Below, piece after piece: positions 1-10,922 of a DNA stretch of 64,000 bases. The stretch is from Auriscalpium vulgare (Eukaryota > Basidiomycota > Agaricomycetes > Russulales > Auriscalpiaceae), in assembly GCA_019915015.1 (NCBI GenBank), contig JAHBBC010000001.1, positions 1,798,001 through 1,862,000 on the forward strand, written 5' to 3'. Below the pieces are notes generated by a model that ran no database searches, was not told the origin of the DNA, and saw nothing but the letters and a program-made list of their open reading frames with translations. A program made the position numbers and the translations under genes. The first letter of the stretch is position 1; every line of letters starts with the position of its first letter.

Positions 1-311
1 CTTCACCTGCATCCTCAGAGCCAGCCGGCGCGATGACGAGCACCGAGTTGGATAGGACGACAGAGCGGATGTTGTATGTCTTTTCTGCAGTGCAAAGCAC
101 TGCGTCATCATCCGTGCTACCTTTGATGGTCAGGCTGTTGGTATATATGTCAAGTCTGAGGAGCGAGGCGCCGGGTAAAAACGAACTTGAGCGGGGTATA
201 GGTGTCGAGTGAGGATTCGACTAGCTTGCAGAGGTCTGGCGGGAGTTCAAGCAGGCGATAGGTGCCTGCGTCTGGCTGAGAACAAGGGAATCGGACGCCG
301 ACTTGTGGCAT
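1..311 (-). CDS. DCC1: DCC1-like sister chromatid cohesion protein, N-terminal part
   Basis: The first two exons on the reverse strand (311-187 and 134-1) are joined over a 52-base intron (186-135, GT-AG). The join reads LNLTIKG, and the following stretch (AVLCTAEKTYNIRSVVLSNS) is what I know as the N-terminal signature of DCC1/DSCC1, preceded by a YRLLELPPDLCKLVESS helix. DCC1 works with Ctf8 and Ctf18 in the alternative RFC clamp loader that couples replication to sister-chromatid cohesion in the nucleus. The ATG at 311 is preferred because the protein then begins just before the conserved region; an in-frame ATG at 350 is the alternative. The C-terminal winged-helix part lies outside the window. 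The gene is divergent from the repeat-protein gene at 1486. Confidence 0.8.
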
Positions 312-1485
312 GATTGGGATAAAAATGCAGCGGTGGGAGGCAAGCCGCAACGCGTCCGACGTCGAGCCAAAACACGGTCACATGGGCGTGTCAAACCTAC
401 CGGCGGCCGCCGGGCCGGTGTATCGTCTTACAAACTCAGGCTACACGTCCACATGTTCCGGCAACAACAAGCTCTTCTCTTTCGGTTTTGACAGTCCAAC
501 TCCAAGTTGCGTGATCCAGTTTTCGTTTTCCTCGGTTACTGCCAGTGTGCAGCACACGCGGCACCGCCTTTCGAGTTTGATGGCTCTAGAAGGTACGTAC
601 CCCAGTGGTTACCTCAAGGGCTCGTATATACGCTCACAGTAAGTGGTGAACCTGCACAGACCTGCACACTCAAGCCATGATCAGACGCGTCGCAACAACT
701 AGTACTTAAATACAGGCTCCATCCCAACGACGGTTTGCGGGAAGTTGTGGGATGGCGCTAAAACAAATATGCATACCATCAAAGACATCGAGGCGGCATC
801 ATTCTGCAAATTTACCGGCCGGCCGCAGAGGAAGATTGAAGCTGCATCATCACGCGAGTAGCCATACCGCCGACGCGCGCGTATGGCGAACCCGAGCCCC
901 TCGGCGACTGTTCCGCCGCAAGGCCGGCCTACCTTCACACGAAATCGACGAGTTAACTTGACAGGCACTGGCGCAACCTCTTCTGGTGCCACCCAGACGG
1001 CTATCCTACGACTGTGTATGTTCGGACGGCTTTCTGCATTGTGTCTCTCATAGCCTAGCTCATAGCGCATGTCGCGATCTGATCTTCAGGGACGCCGAGC
1101 AATCATAATTATCACTTACCGTACAGATCGGGATCCAGCTCTTTGGTGCGGTCATGCTACGCGAGGCATGTTGATGAATTGATTCTCCCGGCATCGCGAC
1201 CATCCAGGACCATCCACGGCTCGCCTGTTGACGGGGGCACCCGCATCAAAGGGTCTTGGCTCAATAAACTCATCTCGATGGCGTATAAAGAGAGACCCCG
1301 CCTCGTCGGCGAATCCCCAGCCCCTGCTCACTTCGCTTTCACTAGGTACTGGATAGTGAGTGCCAAGTCATACCCATGCTGTGGCCAGAAACTGACTACA
1401 GGATGTGCAGCCTTGCGTTTTTGTTTGACCTTATTCTGCACTTTATTCCTCCCTCACGCCCCATCTCGTTATCCGTCTTATCAAA
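312..1485. other. Intergenic region between divergent genes
   Basis: About 1.2 kb between the start of DCC1 (reverse) and the repeat-protein gene (forward). Open frames here are short, overlap on both strands and match nothing I recognise. The right half holds the TATA element and 5' leader of the forward gene. Confidence 0.5.
1284..1290 (+). promoter_or_regulatory. TATA box of the repeat-protein gene
   Basis: TATAAAG lies about 200 bases before the ATG at 1486, followed by a C-rich leader ending in a CT-rich tract. The long leader may hold a 5'UTR intron: there is a GTAC donor-like site near 1346. Confidence 0.5.
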
Positions 1486-2954
1486 ATGCCTTCCAAATCT
1501 TCCCTCGTTGCTCTCTTTGTTCTTGCGTCCTCCGCATCCTCCGCTGTCGCACTCCCCAGGTACGTGGCCCTCCTGCACATTATTGTAGCGCGCAGGGCGA
1601 CCTAACATGTTTGCAGTCGTTTTGAGGAGCGTGCAAACCCCCTCGTCAGCGTCTTGGGCAAGGATGCGGGCGAGTTCGCCACCGACGTCCTGAAAACCGG
1701 TGCGCTCGGCGGTGCAGTCGGCGGGATCACGTCGGGCATCGTCAACGGCATCAAGAAGCTCAAGGGCGGTGACAAGCAGGCGCGCCGCGACTTCGACGAC
1801 TTCCTCGCCGTCCGCGATTTCGACGAGCTCGACGCGCGCGCAAACCCCCTCGTCAGCCTCTTCGGTGAGGAGGCAGGCACGTTTGCCACTGACGTCCTCA
1901 AGACGGGTGCGCTCGGCGGCGCCGTTGGCGGCATCACGTCAGGCATCGTCAATGGCGTGAAGAAGCTCACCGGTGGCGACAAGCAGGCACGCCGCGACCT
2001 CGAGGCACTGCTCGTTATGCGCGATGTCTCCGATCTTGACGCGCGCGCCAACCCCCTCGTCAGTCTCTTCGGTGAGGAGGCAGGCACGTTTGCCACTGAC
2101 GTCCTCAAGACGGGTGCGCTCGGCGGTGCCGTCGGCGGTATCACCTCAGGCATCGTCAACGGCGTCAAGAAGCTCACGGGCGGCGACAAGCAATCCCGCG
2201 ACTTCGACGAGCTCGACGCGCGCGCAAACCCCCTCGTCAGCGTCTTGGGCAAGGATGCGGGCGAGTTCGCCACTGACGTCCTGAAGACCGGTGCCCTCGG
2301 CGGTGCGGTCGGCGGGATCACCTCGGGCATCGTCAACGGCTTCAAGAAGCTCTCGGGCGGTGACAAGCAGGCGCGCCGCGACTTCGAGGACTTCCTCGCC
2401 GTTCGCGATTTCAACGAGCTCGACGCGCGCGCAAACCCCCTCGTCAGCCTCTTCGGTGAGGAGGCAGGCACGTTTGCCACTGACGTCCTCAAGACGGGTG
2501 CGCTCGGCGGTGCCGTCGGCGGCATTACCTCAGGCATCGTCAATGGTGTCAAGAAGCTCACGGGCGACAAGCAATCCCGCGACTTCGACGAGCTCGACGC
2601 GCGCGCAAACCCCTCATCAGCGTCTTGGGCAAGGATGCGGGCGAGTTCGCCACTGACGTCCTGAAGACCGGTGCGCTTGGCGGTGCGGTCGGCGGTATCA
2701 CCTCAGGCATCGTCAACGGCGTTAAGAAACTCACGGGCGACAAGCAGAGCCGGTGCGTACTCCTTCCAGCGTCACATACGCCCGCCCCCATGGCTGACAT
2801 CCTCATCCGCAGTGGCATCGTGGACTTCAGGTGGGTTATCTCATTCCTCTACTAGCGACAGGAGTTTCGTGGCTGATGTATTGCATTTTTCAGTGACGAT
2901 GATCTGGCACTGATCGCTTCGCTGTCGCGCCGTGCCCTCGACAACTTGGATTAA
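1486..2954 (+). CDS. Secreted tandem-repeat glycine-zipper protein (Kex2-type precursor), frame break in the last repeat
   Basis: Exons: 1486-1559, 1617-2752, 2813-2830 and 2894-2954. Exon 1 encodes a signal peptide (MPSKSSLVALFVLASSASSA, cleavage near VALPR). Exon 2 holds six repeats of 58-69 residues starting with RANPLVS. Each has an acidic amphipathic part (FATDVLKT), a Gly-rich hydrophobic segment with GxxxG-like spacing (GALGGAVGGITSGIVNG), then KKL, GDKQ and often ARRD. KK and RR sites recur once per unit, as in fungal Kex2-processed repeat precursors; fungal repellent proteins such as Ustilago Rep1 are the nearest analogy in layout, not in sequence. The exon total is one base short of a multiple of three: the sixth unit has CCCC (2610-2613) where the others have CCCCC. 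Read literally the protein ends at 2664. Past the break the original frame continues through two introns to a TAA at 2952. Function is not known; a surface-active or membrane-active peptide family is an inference. Confidence 0.75.
1630..2752 (+). repeat. Six in-frame tandem repeats of 174-207 bases
   Basis: Units start at 1630, 1837, 2044, 2221, 2428 and 2602. Two subtypes alternate: A (LGKDAGEF) in units 1, 4 and 6, and B (FGEEAGTF) in units 2, 3 and 5. Units 3 and 5 lack the ARRDFDDFLAV-like linker, so they are 30 or more bases shorter. The A-B mosaic suggests duplication of multi-unit blocks or unequal exchange. Confidence 0.9.
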
Positions 2955-3255
2955 GCATTTTGACGAAATTTAACGACCACTATCAGATCACGCGCGGAGG
3001 GTCAGGATTCGTATACGATTAGTTGCAGTAATTAGGTCAATAACAAGGGGCTCACTATATCTTTCTGAATGGCGGCTGGCAAAAGGCAAAAGGTGCAATA
3101 TTCGACCCAGCGCTTCCTCGACCGAGCTCGTTTTAGTCATCTTTGGCACTTCTGCTTGCCTTTCCCCTCTCACCGCACCCCCGCCGCGAGCCCTCTGGAG
3201 CTCTAGACAGTCCCTGTAGTTCAAGAAGGGGCGCATACGTACAGAAATCTACAAA

Positions 3256-4895
3256 ATGCCCGCTATCATTCCAGGCCATTCGCATCCACTACTACAATCA
3301 CTCCCGTCCACAACCCTCCTCCCCACCGAGCTCCTTGAACTGCTCAACCACACGTACTTCCTTCATCTTCTCGCCAATGAACCCGACAAGGTTCTTCCCC
3401 CAGGGAAGTCTCTCATCTCTATGATGTCTGCGCCCCCCACCTCGCATACAGATAGAGGGAACCCCTCCTTACAGGAGAACGTCGAGAAAGTCATCCACAA
3501 GGCGTTCTGGGATGAGGTGCGCTACATCTTCTGCTCATACTTTGTTTAGAAATTGAATGCTACGGACAGGCTATAGACGCGCTGTCCTCACCGCAACCTT
3601 CCGTTCAGCTTCCCCGGCTGAAGCTACTTTACGGCGACCTCTACGTCGCCCTCCAACCGCTCCTGCCCGCCTCGCACGTCGTGCTCGTCACTCTCTCCGC
3701 ACCTCTCTCCCCCACCTCCGCGCCGCTTCTCTCCGCCCTGAATCAAGTTCGCGCGATCCTGGCCACGCTTCGCGAGCGCTGCGCGCCTGCGCGTGACGCG
3801 TCTATCGACACCATCGCCGCGCGCCTCGCTGATGGCCCGCCCTCTCCAAGACTCTTCGTCGAGGCTGTGCGGGAGATCATTCAGCTTGCGGAGACACTGC
3901 GTGACGACCTCTCGCAATTTGTAGTCGGCACGATGGGCGAGCAACAACTCCGCGCGGCGGTGCGCGCGCAGGCGCGTACGCAGGAGCACGCGCTCGTGCT
4001 GGATGTATGGAAGGCTGGGGTAGTGGAGCAGATGACCGTGGACTGGTTGAGCGAGCTCGCGCAGCCGTATGCGCATGTCGAGGTGCCCGCGGGGCGGAAA
4101 TGGGTAGTGCGGCTCGTGCAGGCCCTAGGTGCGCCGACGGCAGTCGCGTGCCCGTTGCCCACCAAACCGCTGCCCATCCAGAACGGCAGTGCACCAGGTA
4201 GTCCGCCGCCACCAGTCCCCAATGCGCTTCCCCCTCCATTTTTCTTCTCCACACCCGAGGCGCAGTACGTGCAGAACTTCTTCCAGGCTATCATCATCAC
4301 TGCCGCCCTGCGCGCTCTCCTTCCGGCCCAGCCGCCCCTTCCCTCGTCGCTGCCCTCGCTCCCCAACAAGCCCACAGACGCATACACAACGCTCACTCGC
4401 CGTGTCTGGGCTTTGCTTCTGTCGTCCGTCAATGACGAACCAGATGCCGCATCGACGAAGATCGCGAACCTCGCTGACGAGCTTGTGGGCGCCGCGCCGC
4501 CTGGCACAGACACTGAGCGTCTGCGCGGGGCCGTCGCGCGCACGCTGCAGGTGACCGACCCGGTCTTCGTACTTTTGCAGAAGCGCCTGCTCGTCGCCAT
4601 TGCGTCGCGTCTTGCAGAGTCGGCGTCTCCGCTGCCGCGCGTTACTCCGGGGGAAATACGCACCGGGAAGGACAAAGCTGGGAAGAGGACATTGCTAACG
4701 ACGGGTGCAGAGGATCAGGCGCACGGCGATGAGAAGGAGGCTCGGGAGGAGCTAGTGGTGAAAGGCTTCGAAGAACCTGTGCTCGTAGAGGCACTTTCGG
4801 AAGCCCTGCAGAGGCTGCGCGTGGTGGTGCGTTGGGTGGAAAGCGGGTGGAAGGATGTATTAGAGGCGAAGGCAGATCGAGAAATGATTTTGTGA
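3256..4895 (+). CDS. Tcp11-domain protein (Sok1-like)
   Basis: Two exons (3256-3516, 3570-4895; 53-base intron) give 528 residues. After a variable N-terminus comes a helical stretch (FWDEAIDALSSP, then LKLLYGDLYVALQPLLP) that I recognise as the start of the Tcp11 domain, with further family-like segments (LREIL/ERCAPARD, DDLSQFVVGTMGEQQLRAAVR, ALVLDVWK). Tcp11 proteins include yeast Sok1, linked to cAMP-PKA signalling, and mammalian testis Tcp11. There is no signal peptide or membrane segment. The middle (about residues 235-275) is proline-rich and probably disordered. The assignment rests on remembered family sequences; the molecular role is not known. Confidence 0.65.
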
Positions 4896-5157
4896 AGTGG
4901 AAAGGTCGCCAACTAGTGCTAAGCGCTCAGCGCTAAACCCTAATCCTGTGTTAGGTGTGTGTATGTCGTATATGCAATATGTTCAACATTACCGGTCAGT
5001 CTCGACGCTTTTTGGATCAGTTCAAATCTACCTTCGAATTTACCTTCGACGCTCGCTTTATACGGCGTGCGGATTTAGGCATACTAGGAAGGGCCTACCA
5101 CGCAGGCCACCGGCGCACTTGGCCTACACTCGCGGTCGAACAACTGTGCCCAAGGAG

Positions 5158-6566
5158 ATGCCCAGTTTTGGTTTCTATGCCGTGAAGAAGGGCCGTTGTC
5201 CAGGCATCTACAACAACTGGTACGCTCCCCATGAGTTTCCGACGGGTACGCCAATAGGGACACGGCGCTGGCAGGGTCGAGTGCGTGGACGAAGTGAAAG
5301 GATTTCCAGGATGTGTCTACAGGAAATGCCGCAGCCTCGAGAGCGCTGAGAAGTGGATGCGCGATGAGGAGCTGGCAGGGGCCCCGCCAGCGAAACCATT
5401 GGCATCTCCACCTCCACCAATTTCGCGGCAGAGAGAACAACCACCACCACCACCGCCGAAGCAGCCAACTCTGAGTAACGCGACTTCGCTCACGGTCACC
5501 AGCCCTCCGTGTGAGGCTCCAACGAAGCCCGTTTCTTCTTCAGCAGCAGCATCGACGTCGACGTCTATACCAATCACTATACCACGGCCGATTTTCCCAA
5601 CGTCGACCCGCACCGACTCCGAGCCAGAAACTGTGTATTCAGATGGATCGTGCCTGGGCAACGGGCAGGCAGGCTCTGTGGCAGGAATCGGTGTGTGGTG
5701 GGGACATGACGACGAGCGGTACGTTCTGCTCAATTGCGCGCCATCATCCTTTACTCTGAGTCATTGACCGCCAGGAATCTCGCCGAGCGCTGTCCGGGAG
5801 TGCAGACGAACAACTGTGCCGAACTCATCGCCATAATCCGCATCCTTGAGACAACGCCGATCTCCTTCCGCCCGCTCATCATCAAAACCGACTCCAAATA
5901 CTCCATCGATTGTGCGTGTCTATTCCCTTCCGGTCCCCTCCAATCTTCTCCAACACTAATCACACATAGCTAGGCGTTACGAAGTGGCTGTCGGGATGGC
6001 GGGGCCGGGGCTGGCGCACTGCGAATGGTCAGCCCGTGAAGAACTTGGCGTTGATCAAGTACTTGGCCGTCCTACTCGACGCGCGACTCCAGGAGAGCGG
6101 GGTGGCGGTCAAACTGCATCATGTACGGGGGCATCAGGGTGAGACAGGCAACGAGGGCGCAGATTTGCTGGCGAATCGCGGCGCGATGCTCCCGGATGTC
6201 CCCGAGCCAGACTGGGACGCGCGACGTCTCGCCGTGGAGGCGCGCCTGGCGGAGCGGCAGAAGGCGGCAGCGGTATCCACGGCGGTGGCCACGTCGTCGG
6301 CTACAGCAGCGGCATCGTCCATGGCGGCGGCGGCGGGGCCATCTACACGTCCTATTCCAGTGGCAAAGAAGAAGGCAACGCCAGTGGTGCGGCCCAAGGC
6401 ATACATGGTCCAGCCTAATGAGCTTGACATATCGGTGAGTGTCACCGTGTTCATGGCCGTCGGTCGCGAAGTTACTTATGGTTTTCATACACAGGTCTTC
6501 AGCGCCGACATGTTGCTCGATGATGCCGACCTTCAGGAGATGGGGAGGACGGGCAATTTTGATTAA
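5158..6566 (+). CDS. Ribonuclease H1 with N-terminal hybrid-binding domain
   Basis: Five exons: 5158-5219, 5275-5718, 5775-5911, 5974-6434 and 6495-6566, for 391 residues. The N-terminus (FYAVKKGRCPGIYNNW, then VKGFPG, EKWM) is the viroplasmin-like domain that binds RNA-DNA hybrids. After a proline- and serine-rich linker the catalytic domain carries the four acidic residues: D in YSDGSCLGNG, E in NNCAELIAI, D in KTDSKYSID and D in NEGADLLANRG, with the flexible-loop His in HHVRGHQGE. It removes RNA from hybrids during replication and R-loop resolution, in nucleus and possibly mitochondria. An Ala-rich low-complexity tail and a short last exon (VFSADMLLDDADLQEMG) follow the enzyme domain; this C-terminal extension is not part of the core family and may be a docking motif. 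Confidence 0.9.
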
Positions 6567-6732
6567 CATGATACCATTAGAGATCAAACTATTCATTGTG
6601 GTGCGTGCTGTCTTGATTACATTTGCGGAGTGCAGAATCTCAGCGAGGTAATTGATTCAACTGGACATGTAGACAAGACAAGAAAGAGCGGGATGCGTGC
6701 TTAACGCATAATTTGTCCCAACGGGTTCATCG

Positions 6733-7518
6733 CTAGCCTCTGTTCTGGACGCGATCCTCCTCTCCTTCCAGGTCCTCCGTCAGCGCAACATGGATAAGGC
6801 TCCGGTCCGCCAGATCTTTGAGGTCAGCAGCTATCTTTGATAGCGCGGGGTCGCTCTCCACGGCACGAATGTGCGCCTTCCGAGCTCACTCATCAGCACT
6901 TGTCCTAGGTATTATAATAATAAAAATTGCAGTTCACCTCGACCGATGGCCACCCTGCGACCACCACATAAACCACCGGCTCTCCGAGCGCTTTCCCATA
7001 AGCAACCCGCGCAGACTCCCGCTCATCGATACCGTTCAGACATATCATCGCCCGGTCCAGTACCCGTACCACAGCGGAGGTGTCAAACGCCTGCTTCGGG
7101 GAAAGAACGGCGAGCTCCGTGACGGGCGCACACAGTGCAGGAAGCGGGTCGAGGAGGAAGTGCACGAGGTACATCGATGCCATCGCGGCGCGGGACGGTG
7201 TCTGCGCGTTGGTAAATGAACAGTTGTCCGCGTCGAGAACGCGCCAAGCTGAGCAATAGGGAAATATCCAACCGGAGAGGAACGTGTGTGACACGTACCG
7301 ACTATCTTGACTGCTGCGCCGTCTTCAATAGTCGTCCCGGTGAATGACCTGCCAACCCCGCCTAGCATTAGTCGCCTTTGCAAGGATTCTTGGGGGACGA
7401 TAGCATACCTGTTTGAAGCAACTGTCCCAACTTTGCTGCGCATCTGTGAATCATGTCCGACCAGTGGCAGCAGCCCGTAGGCAACCTCGTAGACAAGATA
7501 TTCAACAGATTCTGCCAT
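6733..7518 (-). CDS. Uncharacterised fungal protein, paralogue of the gene at 14651
   Basis: Four exons on the reverse strand (7518-7409, 7348-7299, 7248-6938, 6876-6733) give 204 residues in a consistent frame. The last intron ends at a less usual AAG acceptor. There is no signal peptide or membrane helix. The segments VVYVVVAGWPSVEAHI and LIHVALTED correspond to MFIMIMGWESVE and WRVVHFALRE in the product of 14651-15526, with similar overall plan. The GW(x)SVE motif is of the kind seen in dimeric alpha-beta-barrel (ABM-like) proteins, but I cannot claim that fold. An in-frame ATG at 7554 is the alternative start. It lies downstream of the decayed lipid methyltransferase on the same strand. 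Confidence 0.6.
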
Positions 7519-7884
7519 GATGAGCGCGAGGCGAGCGCAGGTCGTCGGTGTCACCAGTCCACCTTTATGGGACCCGGGGAGACCGAAGCGCCGAAATTTT
7601 CAGTTCCCCTGCTCGAGTGCCAATTGCTGGAAAGGGCGAGGAGCAGCAGGAGGTCTGCTGTGTTATCGGATTTACAAATGACAACGTTCATACAACCCGA
7701 TCAAAGATTTGGGGGTTGGATCGAATGCTAGGTGTAGTGGCAAGCGTCAGGCCACTGAGTGCAGTGTCACGAGGACGGCAGACATCACCATCAGGTAGAT
7801 AGAATCCAATCCATGGCCATAGAATACACCCGTCACATTTACCAAACTTCGGGCTTCGATGCTTACTTCGCTTCCTCCCCACGA

Positions 7885-9926
7885 TCATTCAAATGTATCA
7901 CAGGCTAGAGTCCTGTCACCCTCCCGGGTGAAGGTGACGATGTGGTCTGAGTATCCCGTAGGTTTAGTCCACTACCATATATGTCCAAGCGACTGTAACG
8001 TACCGTTGAGTCAACGCATAGTAAAACCAGCTTCGAAACAACAGCTATAAGGTCAAGGAGTAGTAAGTATTCGCCCATTTCTCGGTAATGAGTTGCCCAG
8101 CTCACAAATAATCTGTCGTGATGCGTCAGCGTGGCGCAAGGTAAGTATGAAAGAGAGAAAACGCACATATCCACTTGCGTCGGAATACGGCAAGCTCTCG
8201 CTCCCCTTGCAACCCCTCAAACACCTCTGGGTGATCTGCTTGCAGGGCCTTCGTTATCGTATCGTCGAAGCGCGCGAGAAAGTTGCGGCGCCACTCGCGC
8301 AAAGTGCACGCGTAGTGCGGCCCGATGTTGCATACCGAGTCGACGACAAAGCGGCTAGACGTCGCGGACGTCAACGCCGTGATGAGAAGAGTCAGACTGG
8401 GCAAAAAGCCTCCTGGGAAGACTGTGAAGAACGGGTCTGAGGGTTGATGTGCGGTCTGAACTGGGCAGGTCTACCCACCCTGAATTGCTGTTAGCAGAGA
8501 GTGGAGGAAGTAATATGTCTGCACCGTACCCATTTCCCAATGAAGCTAACACCCTCCTTATTTGCGTCGGATTCTGCTAAACCTGCATGCGGCTGTATTC
8601 GCCTTGTCATTCACAAAAGAGATAGGAGAAACACTCACGCTCCTCCGGCATCGTGATCAACTGTACAACTCCCACCGCACTCCCTCTCTTCATCACCCGG
8701 TCCAGCACCGCAAAGTAGTCTCCAAGATACTCCCTCCCAACGTGCTCGGCCATGCCCACGCTTACGACCCTGTCAAACGCGCCGTCCCATTCCGATGGCA
8801 TCTCGCGGTAGTCCATCAGATGCACCCGGACGCGGTCTTGCAGACCCGCCGCCGCGACCCGTGCACTGGCGTGGGTGTACTGGTTCTTCGAGAGCGTTAT
8901 CGCATCGACGACCGTGCCGGGCACAGTACGCACGATATGCATCACGAGCGTACCCCAGCCGCACCGGACGTCGAGCACACGGTGCCCGGGTGCGATCCGC
9001 GCCTTCTTGGCAATATGTGCAACTTTGCGTAGCTGCGCAGAATGCAGGTCGTCTTTAGCGAGTGGAGTCGCGGGGGTAGACCGGTCTTCGACTTGCCGCG
9101 AGGATGACGAGGAGTCTGAAGAGAAAGATGACGAAGATGAGTTGAGATTCTGAAGCTGGGACGCGCTCAAGGCCAAATCGGGGGTATCCTTCAGATCGGC
9201 ATCGAGCTCGGCAAAAATTGCACATGAATAGCACATGTCCGAGAAAGGCTGGTGAATGACGAACGTAAGCCGCGTCCTTGCAGGCCCGTCTAAGAACCTA
9301 CCCCTGAACATGTCGTCAGAGAGGTCGTAATGCGCAGAGATATTGGATCCAGAGTTTCCGAGGGTGCCTAGGAAGCGCTGCTCGATGACGCGCTGAGGGA
9401 GGCGGAATAGCTAGGACAGGCCCGAGGAGAGGCCGGACAGACGGTCCTTATTGTACATGAAAACCTGGGTACGATCAGCACATCAAGCTCGCCAAAGCCT
9501 GTGCTTGCACATACCAAAAACACAGGTATCAGGTCGTCGCACTCGACATCGCCATACATGAAAGCCTCGCCGAAACCGAGATCACTCATGGCGCACAGCC
9601 TAATCCAAAAAGTGTCGTTGATGACACGCAAGACTGCCGATGGATCCGTTGAAGAGTTGGAGGGTCCTTCCTCGGAGCGAAATTCGTAGGTGTGATCCGA
9701 AGTCTCGACGCGCACTGGTCGCCCGACTGCGAAGTTCTTCAAGACACTAAGATATTCGCAGTCATTCCGAGGAAACAACGAAACAGCAACGGAAAGCTGT
9801 ATACCTAACGACGGCCGCCTTTGCCACGCCTTTGAGCGAGGACGAACTAGCTGTAAAAATCGTCTCCGTCGCGTAGCGGTACCATTCATCGGCAACGCTG
9901 TAGAGCGAGCGTGGGTACCTGTGCAT
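7885..9926 (-). pseudogene. Cyclopropane-fatty-acyl-phospholipid synthase-like methyltransferase, decayed
   Basis: Family-like segments run in order on the reverse strand: FWIRLCAMSDLGFGEAFMYGDVE, SNISAHYDLSDDMF, YSCAIF, the SAM-site region, YREMPSEW, DRVVSVGMAEHVG, VFPGGFLPSL, VCNIGPHYACTLREW, VFRRKW and a C-terminus ending HIVTFTREG. Intact members transfer methylene from SAM to phospholipid acyl chains. Lesions: an in-frame TAG at 9413-9411 where I recall Trp in relatives; a frame problem at 9302-9245, where removing an intron-like segment throws the reading out of frame; no GT-AG join that keeps frame between FIGKW (8530) and VFPGG (8422); and an in-frame TGA at 8013-8011. In the SAM loop, relatives have VLxxGxGWG but this copy has VLDVRCGWG, losing the first glycine. 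The start is the ATG at 9926. Splicing 9514-9411 as one intron would remove the TAG, so partial function is not excluded. Confidence 0.7.
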
Positions 9927-10922
9927 CTGTGCACGGTGTCCAAGAGGGCAGGGGAGGCCATTGGGGACAGCAGAGACCGTAGGCGGGTGATATTTCTTGG
10001 AGTTGAGATCGTGCGCCTTTTTGTGTCGTCGCGGACGCCACGCCGAGTCTCAGACTAAAGAGTGTTCGTTATCGGTGCTGTCGCATAGATAAACGGCGAG
10101 TGCGTGGTTTGAGTGGAAGTGACTGGAACACCAAGTCCGTGGTTCGAAGCTGGTCGCCCTTCACGGAATCCCGAATCCATCGGCGAGAATGGCAATGAGT
10201 CTGATTGGAAACAAAGATGATCTGATTAGAAGCGTTGAGGACTCCAGCATTGCTCTGGTGTAGCATAGAAGTCAGCAGTAGAGAGAGCCAAGCAAGGGAG
10301 GAGCGCAACCTCATGTACGCTGTGCTTGGCAATTTTGTTTGCTCGCAGCAAGCATTGCACTGACACGAGGCTTTGAAACTCGCAAGGCCAGGGGCCTAGG
10401 AAATGACGAACCAGAACCAGCCCCCCACGGAGATTGCGAACGAAGTCCCGGCGTCGGGGCATACATGAGCGATGTCGAGCCTAACTAAGGTCAGAATCAT
10501 CCACGCGGGGGAGTGCGCATTGAGCACCGTTTGCTACATACGTGACTGATTCGGTCCATCTTGTGATGATCTTCTTCGGCAAGGCGCAGGAGAAGGCCAT
10601 CTTGCTCGGTATCTCGTTGTCTACGGTATGCCAGATTATGTCCTCTTGACCGCCGCGCAGTACATCTGAGTGAGAACGAAGAGGTGAGTGTGCTTCCTGA
10701 CGCGGAGGGGCGGTCGGGGGTGCAGGCGCATGGGCACGGTGAAGTAAAGCGCGAGTGACGTGGCTGAGGGGGATAAAGCCAGGGAATTACGCCAACGCAG
10801 TACTTGGACGGGTCACCAGCTACACTCGCTTGCTCGCAGGTTCTCCTTTAAGTTTCGTCCCAAAATGTCCGGCCCGGCCTCGGAGCGGCACGCATCGGCC
10901 CGGCTGCGTGTATCGAACGCAC
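9927..10922. other. Intergenic, no supported gene
   Basis: No open frame here shows a family I know. A reverse-strand frame around 10330-10250 begins with a signal-peptide-like hydrophobic run but continues into low-information sequence. GACCGAATCAGTCAC at about 10540-10555 recurs, with changes and inverted, near 14095-14115. Confidence 0.3.

Noticed and set aside
1602..2570. 322-codon reverse-strand frame with a regular repeat
   Set aside because: It is the antisense shadow of the forward repeat-protein gene; its periodicity comes from the same repeats, while the forward frame has signal peptide and splice sites.
10130..10160. GTGGTTCGAAGC as a tRNA T-arm
   Set aside because: No matching acceptor stem, D-arm or anticodon arm could be drawn around it.
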